A stretch of DNA of 64,000 nucleotides from Cylindrospermum sp. NIES-4074 (GTDB taxonomy: Bacteria; Cyanobacteriota; Cyanobacteriia; Cyanobacteriales; Nostocaceae), in assembly GCA_003994795.1 (NCBI GenBank), contig AP018269.1, positions 434,001-498,000 of the forward strand, read 5' to 3'. This document shows positions 17,787-27,003 of this stretch, one piece after another. The position numbers were made by a program, and so were the translations under genes. The notes under the pieces were generated by a model that had not been told where the DNA came from, made no database searches, and was given only the letters and a program-made list of their open reading frames with translations. The first letter of the stretch is position 1; the number at the start of each line of letters is the position of its first letter.

Positions 17787-18956
17787 TTAGCTTATGAACG
17801 CAGGAGTGCGAGTTTTACAAAGTTGATGGTGGACGGCGGTAATAGCATCAATCACTCGCGCTAAGTCTTCGGTTGTGAGATTAGATCCAGAAGGCAAACA
17901 AAGACCCCGTGCAAATAAATCTTCAGCTACTGTACCGCCAATAGTTTCACAGTCAGCAAATACAGGTTGTAGGTGCAATGGCTTCCACACAGGACGAGTT
18001 TCAATTTGTTGTTCAGCAAGTGAGGTGCGGACTTGTTCTCGATCTGCACCAAAAGCCTGTGGATCAATTGTTAAGCAGGTTAACCAGCGGGTAGCACGTC
18101 CAAAAGCGGCTTCTGGCATAAATTTGATTCCTGGCAATTTTCCCAAAGCGGCTTGGTAAATTTCAAAGTTGCGTCGTCTAGCTGCCACTCTGTCAGGTAA
18201 AACTGATAGTTGAGCGCGACCAATACCAGCTAAAACGTTGCTGAGGCGATAGTTGTAGCCAACTTCTGAGTGTTGGTAATGGGGAGCAGGATCACGGGCT
18301 TGAGTTGCCAAGAAACGCGCTCTTGCCACCAATTCTGGATTGTCAGAAACCAACATCCCACCACCAGAGGTAGTAATGATTTTATTGCCATTGAAGGAGT
18401 AAATACCAATGCGTCCAAAAGTTCCGGGGGAACGCCCTTTGTAAGTAGCACCTAACCCTTCAGCCGCGTCTTCAATTAAGGGAATGTCATACTGATTACA
18501 GACCTTCAGAATTGGATCAATGTCTGCGCTTTGACCATACAGATGTACAACTACAACTGCTTTGGGTAATTTGCCAATGCGATCGCGATTTTCTAGGGCT
18601 AACCGCAATAATTCTGGGTTCATGTTCCAAGAATTGCGATCGCTATCAATAAATGTGGGAATCCCTCCCAGATAAGTAATTGGGTTAGCGGTGGCTACAA
18701 ACGTCAGGGTAGAGCAAAAAACTTCATCCCCAGGTTCAACCCCAATTAATCGTAAAGCCAAATGCAGCGCCGCTGTGCCAGAGCTAACAGCAGCAGCATA
18801 ACCAGCCCCAGTTGCTTGACAAAATTCTTGCTCGAAAGCATCAACATGGGGGCCAACGGGGGCGATCCAGTTGGTATCAAAAGCTGCTTTGATAAATTCT
18901 AGTTCGCGATCGCCCATGTGAGGAGTTGAGAGGAGAATTGGCTTACTCATCCGCAT
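17787..18956 (-). CDS. DegT/DnrJ/EryC1-type PLP aminotransferase
   Basis: 389 aa, full length. SSGTAALHLAL (about 58-68) is the cofactor phosphate-binding loop, EDAAEGLGA (162-170) the ring-binding Asp region, and Lys192 in FNGNKIITT the Schiff-base lysine. The family aminates 4- or 3-keto nucleotide sugars; the sequence is closest in feel to EpsN/PglE-type enzymes. With the CapD-type dehydratase in the same locus it could make an amino sugar such as a bacillosamine precursor. Only 3 bases separate it from the ATP-grasp stop, so they are co-transcribed. The second Met (18950) is an alternative start. Confidence 0.93.
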   Translation of the reverse strand: MRMSKPILLSTPHMGDRELEFIKAAFDTNWIAPVGPHVDAFEQEFCQATGAGYAAAVSSGTAALHLALRLIGVEPGDEVFCSTLTFVATANPITYLGGIPTFIDSDRNSWNMNPELLRLALENRDRIGKLPKAVVVVHLYGQSADIDPILKVCNQYDIPLIEDAAEGLGATYKGRSPGTFGRIGIYSFNGNKIITTSGGGMLVSDNPELVARARFLATQARDPAPHYQHSEVGYNYRLSNVLAGIGRAQLSVLPDRVAARRRNFEIYQAALGKLPGIKFMPEAAFGRATRWLTCLTIDPQAFGADREQVRTSLAEQQIETRPVWKPLHLQPVFADCETIGGTVAEDLFARGLCLPSGSNLTTEDLARVIDAITAVHHQLCKTRTPAFIS

Positions 18957-18959
18957 GTT

Positions 18960-19979
18960 TTAGATGTTCCTTAAATTAGTAACTAGGCGATCGCATTTTG
19001 AACTCATGATATTGGCTTCAACTTTTAGCCAACTCATATCGGGTTTTTCTCCATTTGCCCAAGCTATCAACGCAGCTGGGAGATTTGCTCCCGCCATATG
19101 AGAAAATGGATATCCGCCACCGAAACGTGGGTTCATATCTATGACATAACAACCGTTTTGATTAACAATCACGTCACAGTCAAGATTGCCAATATGCCCA
19201 AGCTTTTGACCAATCACATGACCCAATTCTTTTAACTTCTCATCTTCGACTGTAATCGCCCGGTCTGTCTCTCCAATGACCATAGATAGCTTACGTTTGA
19301 CAAAGGTGGTTACGTGATTACCCTCTAAGTCATTGACTATATCCAAACCATGTTCTTGTCCAGATAGCCGCTCCTGAATTAGGATACATCTTTGGGCATC
19401 AATTGCGTTGGCATCTGCCAAGGATGTCCGAGGAATATGTTTGCTGACAAATCGATAAGCAATATCTAATTCATCATCATCCTCAGCAGTGACAACTCCC
19501 ACAGATGCACTTCCCCAACGGGGTTTAACCATTAGCGGAAAACTTATAATACCTTCAATTAAGGCTTTGCGTGCTTCTGCTAATGAAAGATAAGTTTTGG
19601 GTACTGCAAGACCATACCCACTTAAAAATTCAAATGTTGCCCACTTGTCATAGCAAATATCAACAACCGTTGGAGATGAAATTACAGGCAATGTCCCTAT
19701 CTTCAGAAAACGTTCACGTTGTTTTGCAAGTAGTGGTAACTCTAGATCAATTAGTGGAATTAACAGACGAATTTGATACTCTTCACATATTTGAGCAACT
19801 TTGTCAAAGTAATCACTCTGTTTAACAAGCGGTAATACAAAGCTTTTGTCAGCTTCTTGTAACGCCGCTGCATCTGCACTAAAATCACTAGCGAATACTT
19901 GCCCGCGATTTTTAAGTGCCTCTTGGAAAAACTTTACCAGGTAGTTGCGCCGTCCTGCACAGGTTAATAACACATTCAT
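18960..19979 (-). CDS. ATP-grasp ligase (CarB-like)
   Basis: 339 aa. The N-terminus is a Rossmann-like pre-ATP-grasp domain (MNVLLTCAGRRNYLV). The ATP-grasp core has FPLMVKPRWGSASVGV (about 150-165), and the Mg-ATP site DMNPRFGGGYP lies near residue 280. Such enzymes join a carboxylate to an amine through an acyl-phosphate, often adding an amino acid. It sits between the PLP decarboxylase (11 bases upstream) and the DegT aminotransferase (3 bases downstream). The trio probably makes and attaches an amine or amino-acid substituent. The substrate cannot be read from sequence. Confidence 0.88.
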   Translation of the reverse strand: MNVLLTCAGRRNYLVKFFQEALKNRGQVFASDFSADAAALQEADKSFVLPLVKQSDYFDKVAQICEEYQIRLLIPLIDLELPLLAKQRERFLKIGTLPVISSPTVVDICYDKWATFEFLSGYGLAVPKTYLSLAEARKALIEGIISFPLMVKPRWGSASVGVVTAEDDDELDIAYRFVSKHIPRTSLADANAIDAQRCILIQERLSGQEHGLDIVNDLEGNHVTTFVKRKLSMVIGETDRAITVEDEKLKELGHVIGQKLGHIGNLDCDVIVNQNGCYVIDMNPRFGGGYPFSHMAGANLPAALIAWANGEKPDMSWLKVEANIMSSKCDRLVTNLRNI

Positions 19980-19990
19980 TTAATTACCTC

Positions 19991-21238
19991 TTATATAACA
20001 TAAGTAGAAAACACATCTTCAACAGTTTCTTGCCTTCTGATCATTGCATATTCATTGGTGAGCGAGTCATAGCTAATAATAGGAGGAGCAGGACAAATGA
20101 ATGGCGGTTTCAGGACAATAGTATAAGCACCAATATTATCGAAAACTACATAGTCTCCAATACCTATTTCCCCTAAAAATTCATAAGATAGATAATCGTT
20201 TTCTATACAAGTATATCCAGCTAAATCAACTGCACCACTCAATTTATTTTGATATTCATCCTCATCATTTGCGTAGACTGTAAAAGGCAACTTTTTATTA
20301 TTTAATGTGGGTTTAATATTGTGTATGCTACCCATAAGCAGAGCAATTTTACGCGATCGCACTGTTTTTAAGCCAACTACTTTGCCCACAAAATTCATCA
20401 CATCTGCCACAAGTGCTATACCTGGCTCCAGGATTAGCTCTGGACTATTTTCTTGTGAAAATCGACCTCGAAAATGAGTAGCAATTGCCTCAGCATACTC
20501 TTGGTAACTAGGTATATGACAGCCGTATTGTTGCATTAACTCTTCGTTCATGCTGCCAAAAAAACCACCCCCTACATCAATAAATCTTGGCAGTTTATCC
20601 TGAAAATAATAATCACTCAATTCCAGGATATTCTTGGTTCGTAAACTATATGATTCTGCACTTCTATGAGGGGTAGAGAAATGGCAGTGTAGTCCTTCTA
20701 TAAAACAATTATTTAATTCTGCAAAAGATTTAAAAGCATAATCAATCTCGCCCGCTTCAACATCCAAGCCAAATCGAGATATATTACTTTCACCTATATC
20801 AAAATTACATCTTAACCCAACAGCAATTTTATGTTCTGGAAATCTTCTAGCTAATGCTGCAACAATTTCAACTTCTTGCAGTGAGTCTAAGTTAACTATA
20901 GAGCCAGCTAAAATAGCCTTTTCTATATTCTGATTATGTTTAATAGGGCCGTTATAAATGATTCTTGATGGAGATACACCAATACTTATTGCTAAGTCAT
21001 ACTCCATTTGTGAAACAACTTCTGCATATCCTCCCATATTATTTACCTGATGGCATAACTGGGGAGTGTAATTAGTTTTGTAAGAATAGCCAATGTTGCT
21101 ATTTGCATAAATTGAGCGAAAACATTGGAGAAAATCCTGATAATTATCTGCAAATTTTCTCATGTCAAGAATATAGAAATAGTCTCCATATTCCTTTTCT
21201 AAATTATTGAGAGTTTTCCAATCCAGATTCATGGTCAA
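19991..21238 (-). CDS. fold-III PLP decarboxylase (LysA/ornithine decarboxylase family)
   Basis: 415 aa. The PLP lysine is Lys54 in GYSYKTNY. Family motifs include NGPIKH, GLRCNFDIGE, the HCHFSTPHRS loop, DVGGGFFG and ELILEPGIALVADV. The C-terminal beta-domain ends with DYVVFDNIGAYTI, giving the acid-rich second half of the active site. The family decarboxylates meso-DAP, lysine, ornithine or related diamino acids. It is unlikely to be housekeeping LysA because it is embedded in the polysaccharide operon with an ATP-grasp partner 11 bases downstream. It may supply an amine for polymer modification. A racemase-like use is less likely. Confidence 0.88.
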   Translation of the reverse strand: MTMNLDWKTLNNLEKEYGDYFYILDMRKFADNYQDFLQCFRSIYANSNIGYSYKTNYTPQLCHQVNNMGGYAEVVSQMEYDLAISIGVSPSRIIYNGPIKHNQNIEKAILAGSIVNLDSLQEVEIVAALARRFPEHKIAVGLRCNFDIGESNISRFGLDVEAGEIDYAFKSFAELNNCFIEGLHCHFSTPHRSAESYSLRTKNILELSDYYFQDKLPRFIDVGGGFFGSMNEELMQQYGCHIPSYQEYAEAIATHFRGRFSQENSPELILEPGIALVADVMNFVGKVVGLKTVRSRKIALLMGSIHNIKPTLNNKKLPFTVYANDEDEYQNKLSGAVDLAGYTCIENDYLSYEFLGEIGIGDYVVFDNIGAYTIVLKPPFICPAPPIISYDSLTNEYAMIRRQETVEDVFSTYVI

Positions 21239-21265
21239 ATCCTGATATTACTAATAATACTATTA

Positions 21266-21904
21266 CTAATTGCCCCTAAATTCTTCCATCGTCACATGGT
21301 TAGCTTGGCTTACCCCTTCTTTTCTTATGACTTTCCAAACGGTTAAGAAAAGAATTTTCATGTCCAACCATAGACTCCAATTATCGACATACCAAACATC
21401 TAACTGGAATTTTTCTTCCCAGGTGATAGCATTACGACCGGTGACTTGAGCCAAACCAGTGAGTCCTGGTTTCATCTCATGGCGACGTAATTGTTCAGGA
21501 GTGTAAAGCTCTAAATATTTGACTATCAAAGGGCGACAACCCACAAAGCTCATATCACCTTTGAGAATATTCCAGAGTTGAGGTAACTCATCAAGGCTGG
21601 ATTCACGCAGAAATTTACCAAACGGTGTCAGACGTTGTGCATCGGAGAGCAACTCACCATCAGAGTTGCGCTGATCGAGCATGGTGCGAAATTTGTAGAA
21701 GGTGAAAACGCTACAATCCTTACCAGGACGTGGTTGGCTAAAGATAATTGGATGCCCCATGCGAAAATAAACTGCGATCGCTACACCCAGGATTACAGGA
21801 GAAAGAGCAATCAAAGCAATCGCTGCTACAACTCTATCTAATACAGATTTGATAAATATAGTAGAGGTTTTCCAACGCTTATTTTGGGAGATTTGCACGT
21901 TCAT
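21266..21904 (-). CDS. initiating sugar-phosphate transferase (bacterial sugar transferase family)
   Basis: About 212 aa from ATG 21904; a TTG at 21937 would add 11 residues. A single N-terminal re-entrant or membrane helix (VVAAIALIALSPVILGVAIAVYF) precedes the catalytic block YKFRTM, LRESSLDELPQLWN, GDMSFVGCRPL and KPGLTGLAQVTGRN. This is the small PglC-like form without the extra WbaP/WcaJ membrane domains. It transfers the first sugar-1-phosphate from a UDP-sugar to undecaprenyl phosphate, starting the repeat unit. In this locus it is the priming enzyme for the Wzx/Wzy pathway. Confidence 0.93.
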   Translation of the reverse strand: MNVQISQNKRWKTSTIFIKSVLDRVVAAIALIALSPVILGVAIAVYFRMGHPIIFSQPRPGKDCSVFTFYKFRTMLDQRNSDGELLSDAQRLTPFGKFLRESSLDELPQLWNILKGDMSFVGCRPLIVKYLELYTPEQLRRHEMKPGLTGLAQVTGRNAITWEEKFQLDVWYVDNWSLWLDMKILFLTVWKVIRKEGVSQANHVTMEEFRGN

Positions 21905-22227
21905 ATTAGCTATTTGTGAGTTGCCAATACTAAACAAAAATATCCCAAGTCAGCAAGAATATGTAGCCATCTTGGCACTAGTTTTGTCGGCTTTTAATTA
22001 GACTTGACTTATTGTAAAAATCCTCATTTATTATTGAGAACCACATATCTAGACGTGTAGAGACTTCCCATAGGGTACACCGATAAATTATCTGTGTAAA
22101 TCTCATGGTTAATCTGTGGTTTTATTTTCATTAAATTTATTCTTGGAGGAGAGGCCGTGAGATGCGCTCACAAAAAAGGATAATCATCACATTTTCTCCA
22201 TCCCTAATGCCGAATTTCGGGATAGCT
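21905..22227. other. intergenic gap inside the exopolysaccharide block
   Basis: About 320 bases, AT-rich, with no gene seen. Loose repeats occur around 22090-22125 (ATCTGTG, TCATGGTTAATCTGTGG). No clear promoter or terminator was recognised. Confidence 0.4.
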
Positions 22228-23805
22228 CTATTTTTGTCGGAAGATCCCAACATTAAAATTCTGGGAAATATCTACTGTGTCAAGGACTAACCGATTGTTG
22301 GCTAATTCCGCATCTCTCCGTAGGTAGATTGCATAAGTTTTGTCTGTCTTTTTGATATTACTGTCTACCTTAAAAGAACAATTCCTAAAAACTAATAGTT
22401 GATTACTTTGCCTCTCATAACTTGGATGCTGCCACCAAACATCAGCAACGCTAAAAAAACTATATGGTCTTTTAGTCTCTTTTCGCGTAACATAAAAGTC
22501 GCAGTTTTCAAATGTAATATTATAGGGAAACACAATTCTGTTCATGTAGCCATCAGTAGCCCCCACTTTGAATTGCGAATTAGTAAATTTCATGGTTGAG
22601 TTCCGACTAAAAATATAAAAAGGGGCATCAGAGATTATGTCATTTCCTGTTACTGTTGAGCTATCGCTAACAGCAATATCAAAATTTCCGTTAATTAAAT
22701 TGAGATTTTCAAGTTTCACATCAACTTTTAAGCTGCCTCCATAACCTTCCCCATCAACTTCTATATCAATTCCTGTGTCATCAGTTTCTCCCCTAGTAGT
22801 TAAACTATATACTTCAGCCTCAGAATTTCCCCCAGTCAAGACAAAGCCACCTCTAAAAACATTTACAGCCTCACAGTTAAATACCTTTACAGAGACATTT
22901 GTATATACAGAAATGCCATCAGCTACTCCATCGATAAAATTACAATCTTCAATAAATGCTTGTAACTTACCAGGGAGCTTTGGATCACCTACCAAAAAAA
23001 TTAAATGTGCTTGTTCTAACTCATATTTTTGATAATCACCTTGATTTTTGCTATTGCCATCAAAAGTAAAACCCTTAATTATTAAGGGTTGAGAATTCGC
23101 CTCACCTGCATAGTTAGCGATGAAAGTCCTTGTCCATTTATCCTGGTTATCTGGACGTTTTATGGTTGCTTTATATCCCTGATAAGTAATGTTTTCTTTG
23201 AGATTCACAGATGTCACTATATAAACTCTAGGGGGAAATACAATAACTCCTCCACCTTGTTCATAAACTGAATCTACTGCCGTTTGTATTGCCTTAGTAT
23301 CATCAGTAATTCCATCACCAGCCGCACCAAAATCTTTGACAACATCAAATATTGCACCTCTATCATTGTCTATGAGCCTCATAGTATGTAAGCTATTTTC
23401 TCCAATACTTACATTCTGGGGATGTAAAAGTTTAATCTTGATAGTTTCATCGGCTTCTTGGATGGAGTCATCAATAATCGAAAGAGAAATGTTTTGAGTA
23501 ACAATTCCTGGTGCAAAAGTTAAAGTTCCCTGTGTTAGGGTGTAGTCTTGACCACTACCCCAGTTTGTATTGTTAGCTGTACCACCTGTAACTAAATAAT
23601 CCACAGTAATCTCCTGACTAGAGCTAGCACTCAAATTCACCACTAGACTGGTAGTAAGAGTATTTTCAGAGATACTAGAATTAGTTAATTCAAAGGTTAC
23701 AGTTGGCACAGATGCGATAATCGCTTGGAGTGGGTTAAAGCAGAGAATAAACCCAAGAATGCACAAGCTCAGAAATATCCAAAACTTACTTTTAGCAAAA
23801 CCCAT
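22228..23805 (-). CDS. exported Calx-beta plus pectate-lyase-like beta-helix protein
   Basis: About 525 aa from ATG 23805 (a TTG 21 bases upstream is less likely). A signal peptide is at residues 1-30 (WIFLSLCILGFILCF). A Calx-beta domain (about 33-145; TVTFELTNSSISEN, then DDSIQEADETIKIKL) is followed by a pectate-lyase-3 beta-helix opening DFGAAGDGITDDTKAIQ and GGGVIVFPPRVYIV. These domains usually bind or cleave acidic polysaccharides; the catalytic residues cannot be confirmed by eye. In this operon it may trim, depolymerise or anchor the exported polymer. Confidence 0.88.
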   Translation of the reverse strand: MGFAKSKFWIFLSLCILGFILCFNPLQAIIASVPTVTFELTNSSISENTLTTSLVVNLSASSSQEITVDYLVTGGTANNTNWGSGQDYTLTQGTLTFAPGIVTQNISLSIIDDSIQEADETIKIKLLHPQNVSIGENSLHTMRLIDNDRGAIFDVVKDFGAAGDGITDDTKAIQTAVDSVYEQGGGVIVFPPRVYIVTSVNLKENITYQGYKATIKRPDNQDKWTRTFIANYAGEANSQPLIIKGFTFDGNSKNQGDYQKYELEQAHLIFLVGDPKLPGKLQAFIEDCNFIDGVADGISVYTNVSVKVFNCEAVNVFRGGFVLTGGNSEAEVYSLTTRGETDDTGIDIEVDGEGYGGSLKVDVKLENLNLINGNFDIAVSDSSTVTGNDIISDAPFYIFSRNSTMKFTNSQFKVGATDGYMNRIVFPYNITFENCDFYVTRKETKRPYSFFSVADVWWQHPSYERQSNQLLVFRNCSFKVDSNIKKTDKTYAIYLRRDAELANNRLVLDTVDISQNFNVGIFRQK

Positions 23806-23848
23806 GTATAGTATCTTCTGTTGCAATACTGCTCAGTTAAAGCTCTTT

Positions 23849-23994
23849 GTAGGTTGGGGAGCCACTCACATGCGGGGTTTACTCCCGTTGAGTGAAGTGG
23901 CGTTTGACGCAAGGAAACCCAACATCATAAATCGTTCCTTTTGTTGGGTTTCACTTCGTACTGCTCCGCAGAAGCAAGCTACAACCCAACCTAC
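23849..23994. repeat. TAGGTTGGG MITE-like element (copy 1)
   Basis: GTAGGTTGGG at 23849 and CCCAACCTAC ending at 23994 are inverted ends. The interior carries further CCCAACA/TGTTGGG pairing. A second, shorter copy is at 55729. Confidence 0.7.
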
Positions 23995-24011
23995 ATAAAT
24001 GCGTTTTGTTA

Positions 24012-24166
24012 TAAGAGGATGTCTGAAAACTTTTTGGTGATGTATCAAGCACCCGGAGATCCCCCTAAATCCCCCTTTTTAAGGGGGACTTTAAGAAAAT
24101 TCCCCCCCCTTTTTAAGGCAAAGGGGGTATCTCGATCAATTGTGATACTTCTCAGACATCCTCTAA
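24012..24166. repeat. AGAGGATGTCTGA MITE (copy 2)
   Basis: AAGAGGATGTCTGAAAA (24013) is the inverted partner of TTCTCAGACATCCTCT (24149-24164). The core has a CCCCC/GGGGG palindrome around TTTTTAA and shares GGTGATGTATCAA with the copy at 15240. Confidence 0.75.
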
Positions 24167-24223
24167 GCATTCATCCGAAATTGAGATAAAATTTCGCCAA
24201 AAAAAACTATTTTTAGCAAATTT

Positions 24224-25522
24224 TTATGGCAAGAAAAGTCCTAATTGGCGATAAGATTGCACAAGTCTTTGAAAGACTAACCGCTCATCATACTCAGCTT
24301 CAATGCGTTGCCGACCTTTTTTTCCATAAGCTTGCCGCAATTCATAATTTGACAGCAGTTTTCCCAAAGCTTCTGCTAACTTTTCGCTATTTTGAGATGG
24401 CACAATTAAGCCAGTCTCTTCATGTACAACTGCTTCTCGACAACCACGAATATCTGTCGCGACAACTGGTAAACCCATTGACATAGCTTCCAGAATTGAT
24501 CGGGGTAATCCTTCATGGGTGAAAGTAGGCAGTGTGAAAATATCTAACAGTCCTAAAAGTTCTGGTATATCTTGACGCCCACCTGTAAAAGTCACATGCT
24601 GCTCGATTCCCAGAGCGTGAATTCGTTCAATTAGTTCAGCTTTAATTGGTTCAGGATCACTACTTAATTCACTGCCAATAATGAGGGTATGTAAGTTAGG
24701 AAATTGCGGTAGTAGTTTGGCAGTTGCCTCAACTAGATATGCACTACCTTTTTTGCGAGTCAAACGTCCAACTGTGCCAATGATGAAGTTAGTATTTTCA
24801 GGAATACCCAGGGATTTTTTTAATTGGTTTTGATGATTGAGATTGAGGCGATCGCGCTGGAAACGATGAATATTTACGCCATTACCCAAATAGCATAATT
24901 TTTCTTTTTTACAAAGACCTAACTTGTTAGCTGTGGCGATATCTTCATAATTTTGAGTGAGGATCAAATCGGTTATGAAAGCTGCAATTTTCTCAGCAGT
25001 AAAGTAGAAACGATATTGATTAGGAGATGATAAATCATGGAAGGGAAAACCGTGGGCAGTGTAAACAATTCTCTTAACACCAGCCAGTTTGGCAGCAATG
25101 CGTCCTAATAAAGCGGCAATTGGCGTATGCACATGGACAAGATTATATTGATTATGCTGGATAATTTTGGTCAAATGATAGATACTTAACAAATTAGAAA
25201 TTAATGAAATCTTGCGGTCGATTTGAACTGGGTAGACTTTATATCCCTGCTCTTCTAAATAGTTCACTTCTGGGCCTGGAGAGCAGGCAATATCAACTGT
25301 GATTTTTTGGGAGTCAAGGTATTGAATTTGAGGTAGTAAAAGGGTTTTAGCGGTGGCAGGAATTGCACAAATTTGCAATATTTTTACTTGCTGATGATTA
25401 TACTCATTTGCTAAGTGGTTAATAGCTTGAATTCGATGGTTGTCGCTGTACATTACCGTATTACTAGTGAGTTGAAATTTTAAATCTTTGGTGTAGGTTA
25501 TTTTCATTTGGGAGCTTACCAT
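24224..25522 (-). CDS. glycosyltransferase family 4
   Basis: Up to 432 aa. The first 45 residues are poorly conserved-looking and the true start may be Met24 (25453). The GT-B fold core starts at VKILQICAIPATAK. The C-terminal donor-binding half has IIGTVGRLTRKKGSAYL, ELLGLLDIFTLPTFTHEGLPRS-type spacing, and EAMSMGLPVVATD. Retaining GT4 enzymes use UDP- or GDP-sugars. It adds one sugar of the repeat unit on the cytoplasmic side. It is separated from the epimerase by a 311-base gap filled by a MITE. Confidence 0.92.
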   Translation of the reverse strand: MVSSQMKITYTKDLKFQLTSNTVMYSDNHRIQAINHLANEYNHQQVKILQICAIPATAKTLLLPQIQYLDSQKITVDIACSPGPEVNYLEEQGYKVYPVQIDRKISLISNLLSIYHLTKIIQHNQYNLVHVHTPIAALLGRIAAKLAGVKRIVYTAHGFPFHDLSSPNQYRFYFTAEKIAAFITDLILTQNYEDIATANKLGLCKKEKLCYLGNGVNIHRFQRDRLNLNHQNQLKKSLGIPENTNFIIGTVGRLTRKKGSAYLVEATAKLLPQFPNLHTLIIGSELSSDPEPIKAELIERIHALGIEQHVTFTGGRQDIPELLGLLDIFTLPTFTHEGLPRSILEAMSMGLPVVATDIRGCREAVVHEETGLIVPSQNSEKLAEALGKLLSNYELRQAYGKKGRQRIEAEYDERLVFQRLVQSYRQLGLFLP

Positions 25523-25643
25523 TGTGGCTAAACTATCAAATAATTAAATGGACATATAGCAGTTTGGGTTAATTCATGAACTTACTTATGTAGGCGATGA
25601 AGAGGGTTATAGAAAGTTAATGAATAGGTGCTTTCTTCAAAAC

Positions 25644-25799
25644 AGGACTTACGCAAAATCATGAAAAAACGTTCGCGCAGGTGCGGTCGGCATACCGCAG
25701 AGGCGCAGAGAAGCCAGTGCGTTGCGGGGGTTCCCCCCGTTGTAGCAACTGGCGCGACACAGAGAAATGAGAGTTTGAGAGATATTTTGCGTAAGTCCT
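25644..25799. repeat. AGGACTTACGCAA MITE (copy 1) with nested palindrome
   Basis: The ends AGGACTTACGCAAAAT (25644) and ATTTTGCGTAAGTCCT (to 25799) are perfect inverted repeats. Nested inside, at about 25712-25756, is the GCCAGTGCGTTGCGG/CCGTTGTAGCAACTGGC hairpin, a second repeat family. The short reading frames here are fortuitous. Confidence 0.8.
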
Positions 25800-25833
25800 A
25801 CAGATTAAGAACCGCTATTTATCTCTGTTTTGC

Positions 25834-26784
25834 TCATGTGTACAATGACTTCATCCACTGCCATTCTTGGGTTAACCCTTCTCTCAGGGAGACTTGTGGT
25901 TGATATCCCAGAATTTGCCTTGCTTTAGATATATCAGCAGCGGTATGACGGCTATCTCCCATCGCTTTTTCAATGTGGTTGCGTTTGATTGGTTTGCCAA
26001 CAATTTCTGCCATCATGTCTAAAACTTCTGTTAAAACTACTCTGCTACCACCACCAATATTAAAGATTTCTCCTACTGCTGCGGGTGTGGTTGCGGCGGC
26101 TAAATTGGCGGCTACGGCATCACTAATAAATGTAAAATCTCGCGTTTGTTGGCCATCGCCGTAAATGGGGATTGCTTCATCCTGCAATATGGATTTAAAA
26201 AATTTATGAAATGCCATATCCGGGCGTTGTCGGGGGCCATAAACTGTGAAGTAACGTAATGCTACAACAGGTACACCAAAGGTTTTATAATACAGTTCAC
26301 ATAACCGCTCTGCTGCTAGTTTTGTAATGCCATAGGGTGAGACTGGTTGAGGACAAATTCTTTCATGAGTGGGTAATGTTTCTGCATCACCATACACACT
26401 GGAAGTTGAAGCAAAGACTAAGCTTTTCAGGTTTTTAGCATCCTTCGCTGCTTCTAGCAAAACTTGAGTGGCGTTAATATTGCGTTCGGTGTATGCACAA
26501 AAGCTTTGACCCCAACTTGCTCTTACTCCTGCCTGTGCTGCTTGATGGTAAATAATTTCCGCATCTTTAAGAATTATCTGCCAGTCTAAAAACCGCATAT
26601 CTCCTTCAATTAGTTGAAATCTAGGTAATGAGTGAAAGTGAGCAATATTCTTTCGTTTCAAACCTGGATTGTAATAATCATTAAATTCATCGATGCCAAT
26701 TACTTCTTCTCCTTGTTTTAACAAGGCTTCTACAATCTGTGAGCCAATAAAACCTGCGGCTCCAGTCACAATAATTTTAGTCAT
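25834..26784 (-). CDS. NAD-dependent sugar-nucleotide epimerase (GalE / UDP-glucuronate 4-epimerase type)
   Basis: 316 aa extended SDR. NAD motif VTGAAGFIGSQIVEALL is at the N-terminus. The catalytic triad region is STSSVYG with YGITKLAAERLC (Tyr-x3-Lys). ALRYFTVYGPRQRPDMA and the early DEFNDYYNPGLK resemble UDP-glucuronate 4-epimerases and related GalE-like enzymes. It supplies a sugar nucleotide for the polymer, possibly UDP-galacturonate, which would fit the pectate-lyase-like partner. Substrate assignment is inference. Confidence 0.9.
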   Translation of the reverse strand: MTKIIVTGAAGFIGSQIVEALLKQGEEVIGIDEFNDYYNPGLKRKNIAHFHSLPRFQLIEGDMRFLDWQIILKDAEIIYHQAAQAGVRASWGQSFCAYTERNINATQVLLEAAKDAKNLKSLVFASTSSVYGDAETLPTHERICPQPVSPYGITKLAAERLCELYYKTFGVPVVALRYFTVYGPRQRPDMAFHKFFKSILQDEAIPIYGDGQQTRDFTFISDAVAANLAAATTPAAVGEIFNIGGGSRVVLTEVLDMMAEIVGKPIKRNHIEKAMGDSRHTAADISKARQILGYQPQVSLREGLTQEWQWMKSLYT

Positions 26785-27003
26785 GGCTGCAAAATTATAT
26801 TGAGATGTTCAGAATCTTTGCTAATTCCTAATTCAGAGGAGTATCAAGAATTATTCAAAACAATTCAAGTTTATCAATACCCTCAATTCTGAATTTTTAA
26901 TTGCTTATGACCGTCGCTTTGCTCTAATTAAAAATTAAAAAAGGATATAAGTCCCTAAATTTATTTATGGGGATATTAATTTTTAATTTTTAATTCTTAA
27001 TTT

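Noticed and set aside
25628-25903. 91-codon plus-strand frame
   Set aside because: Spans the GGACTTACGCAA MITE and antisense of the epimerase end.
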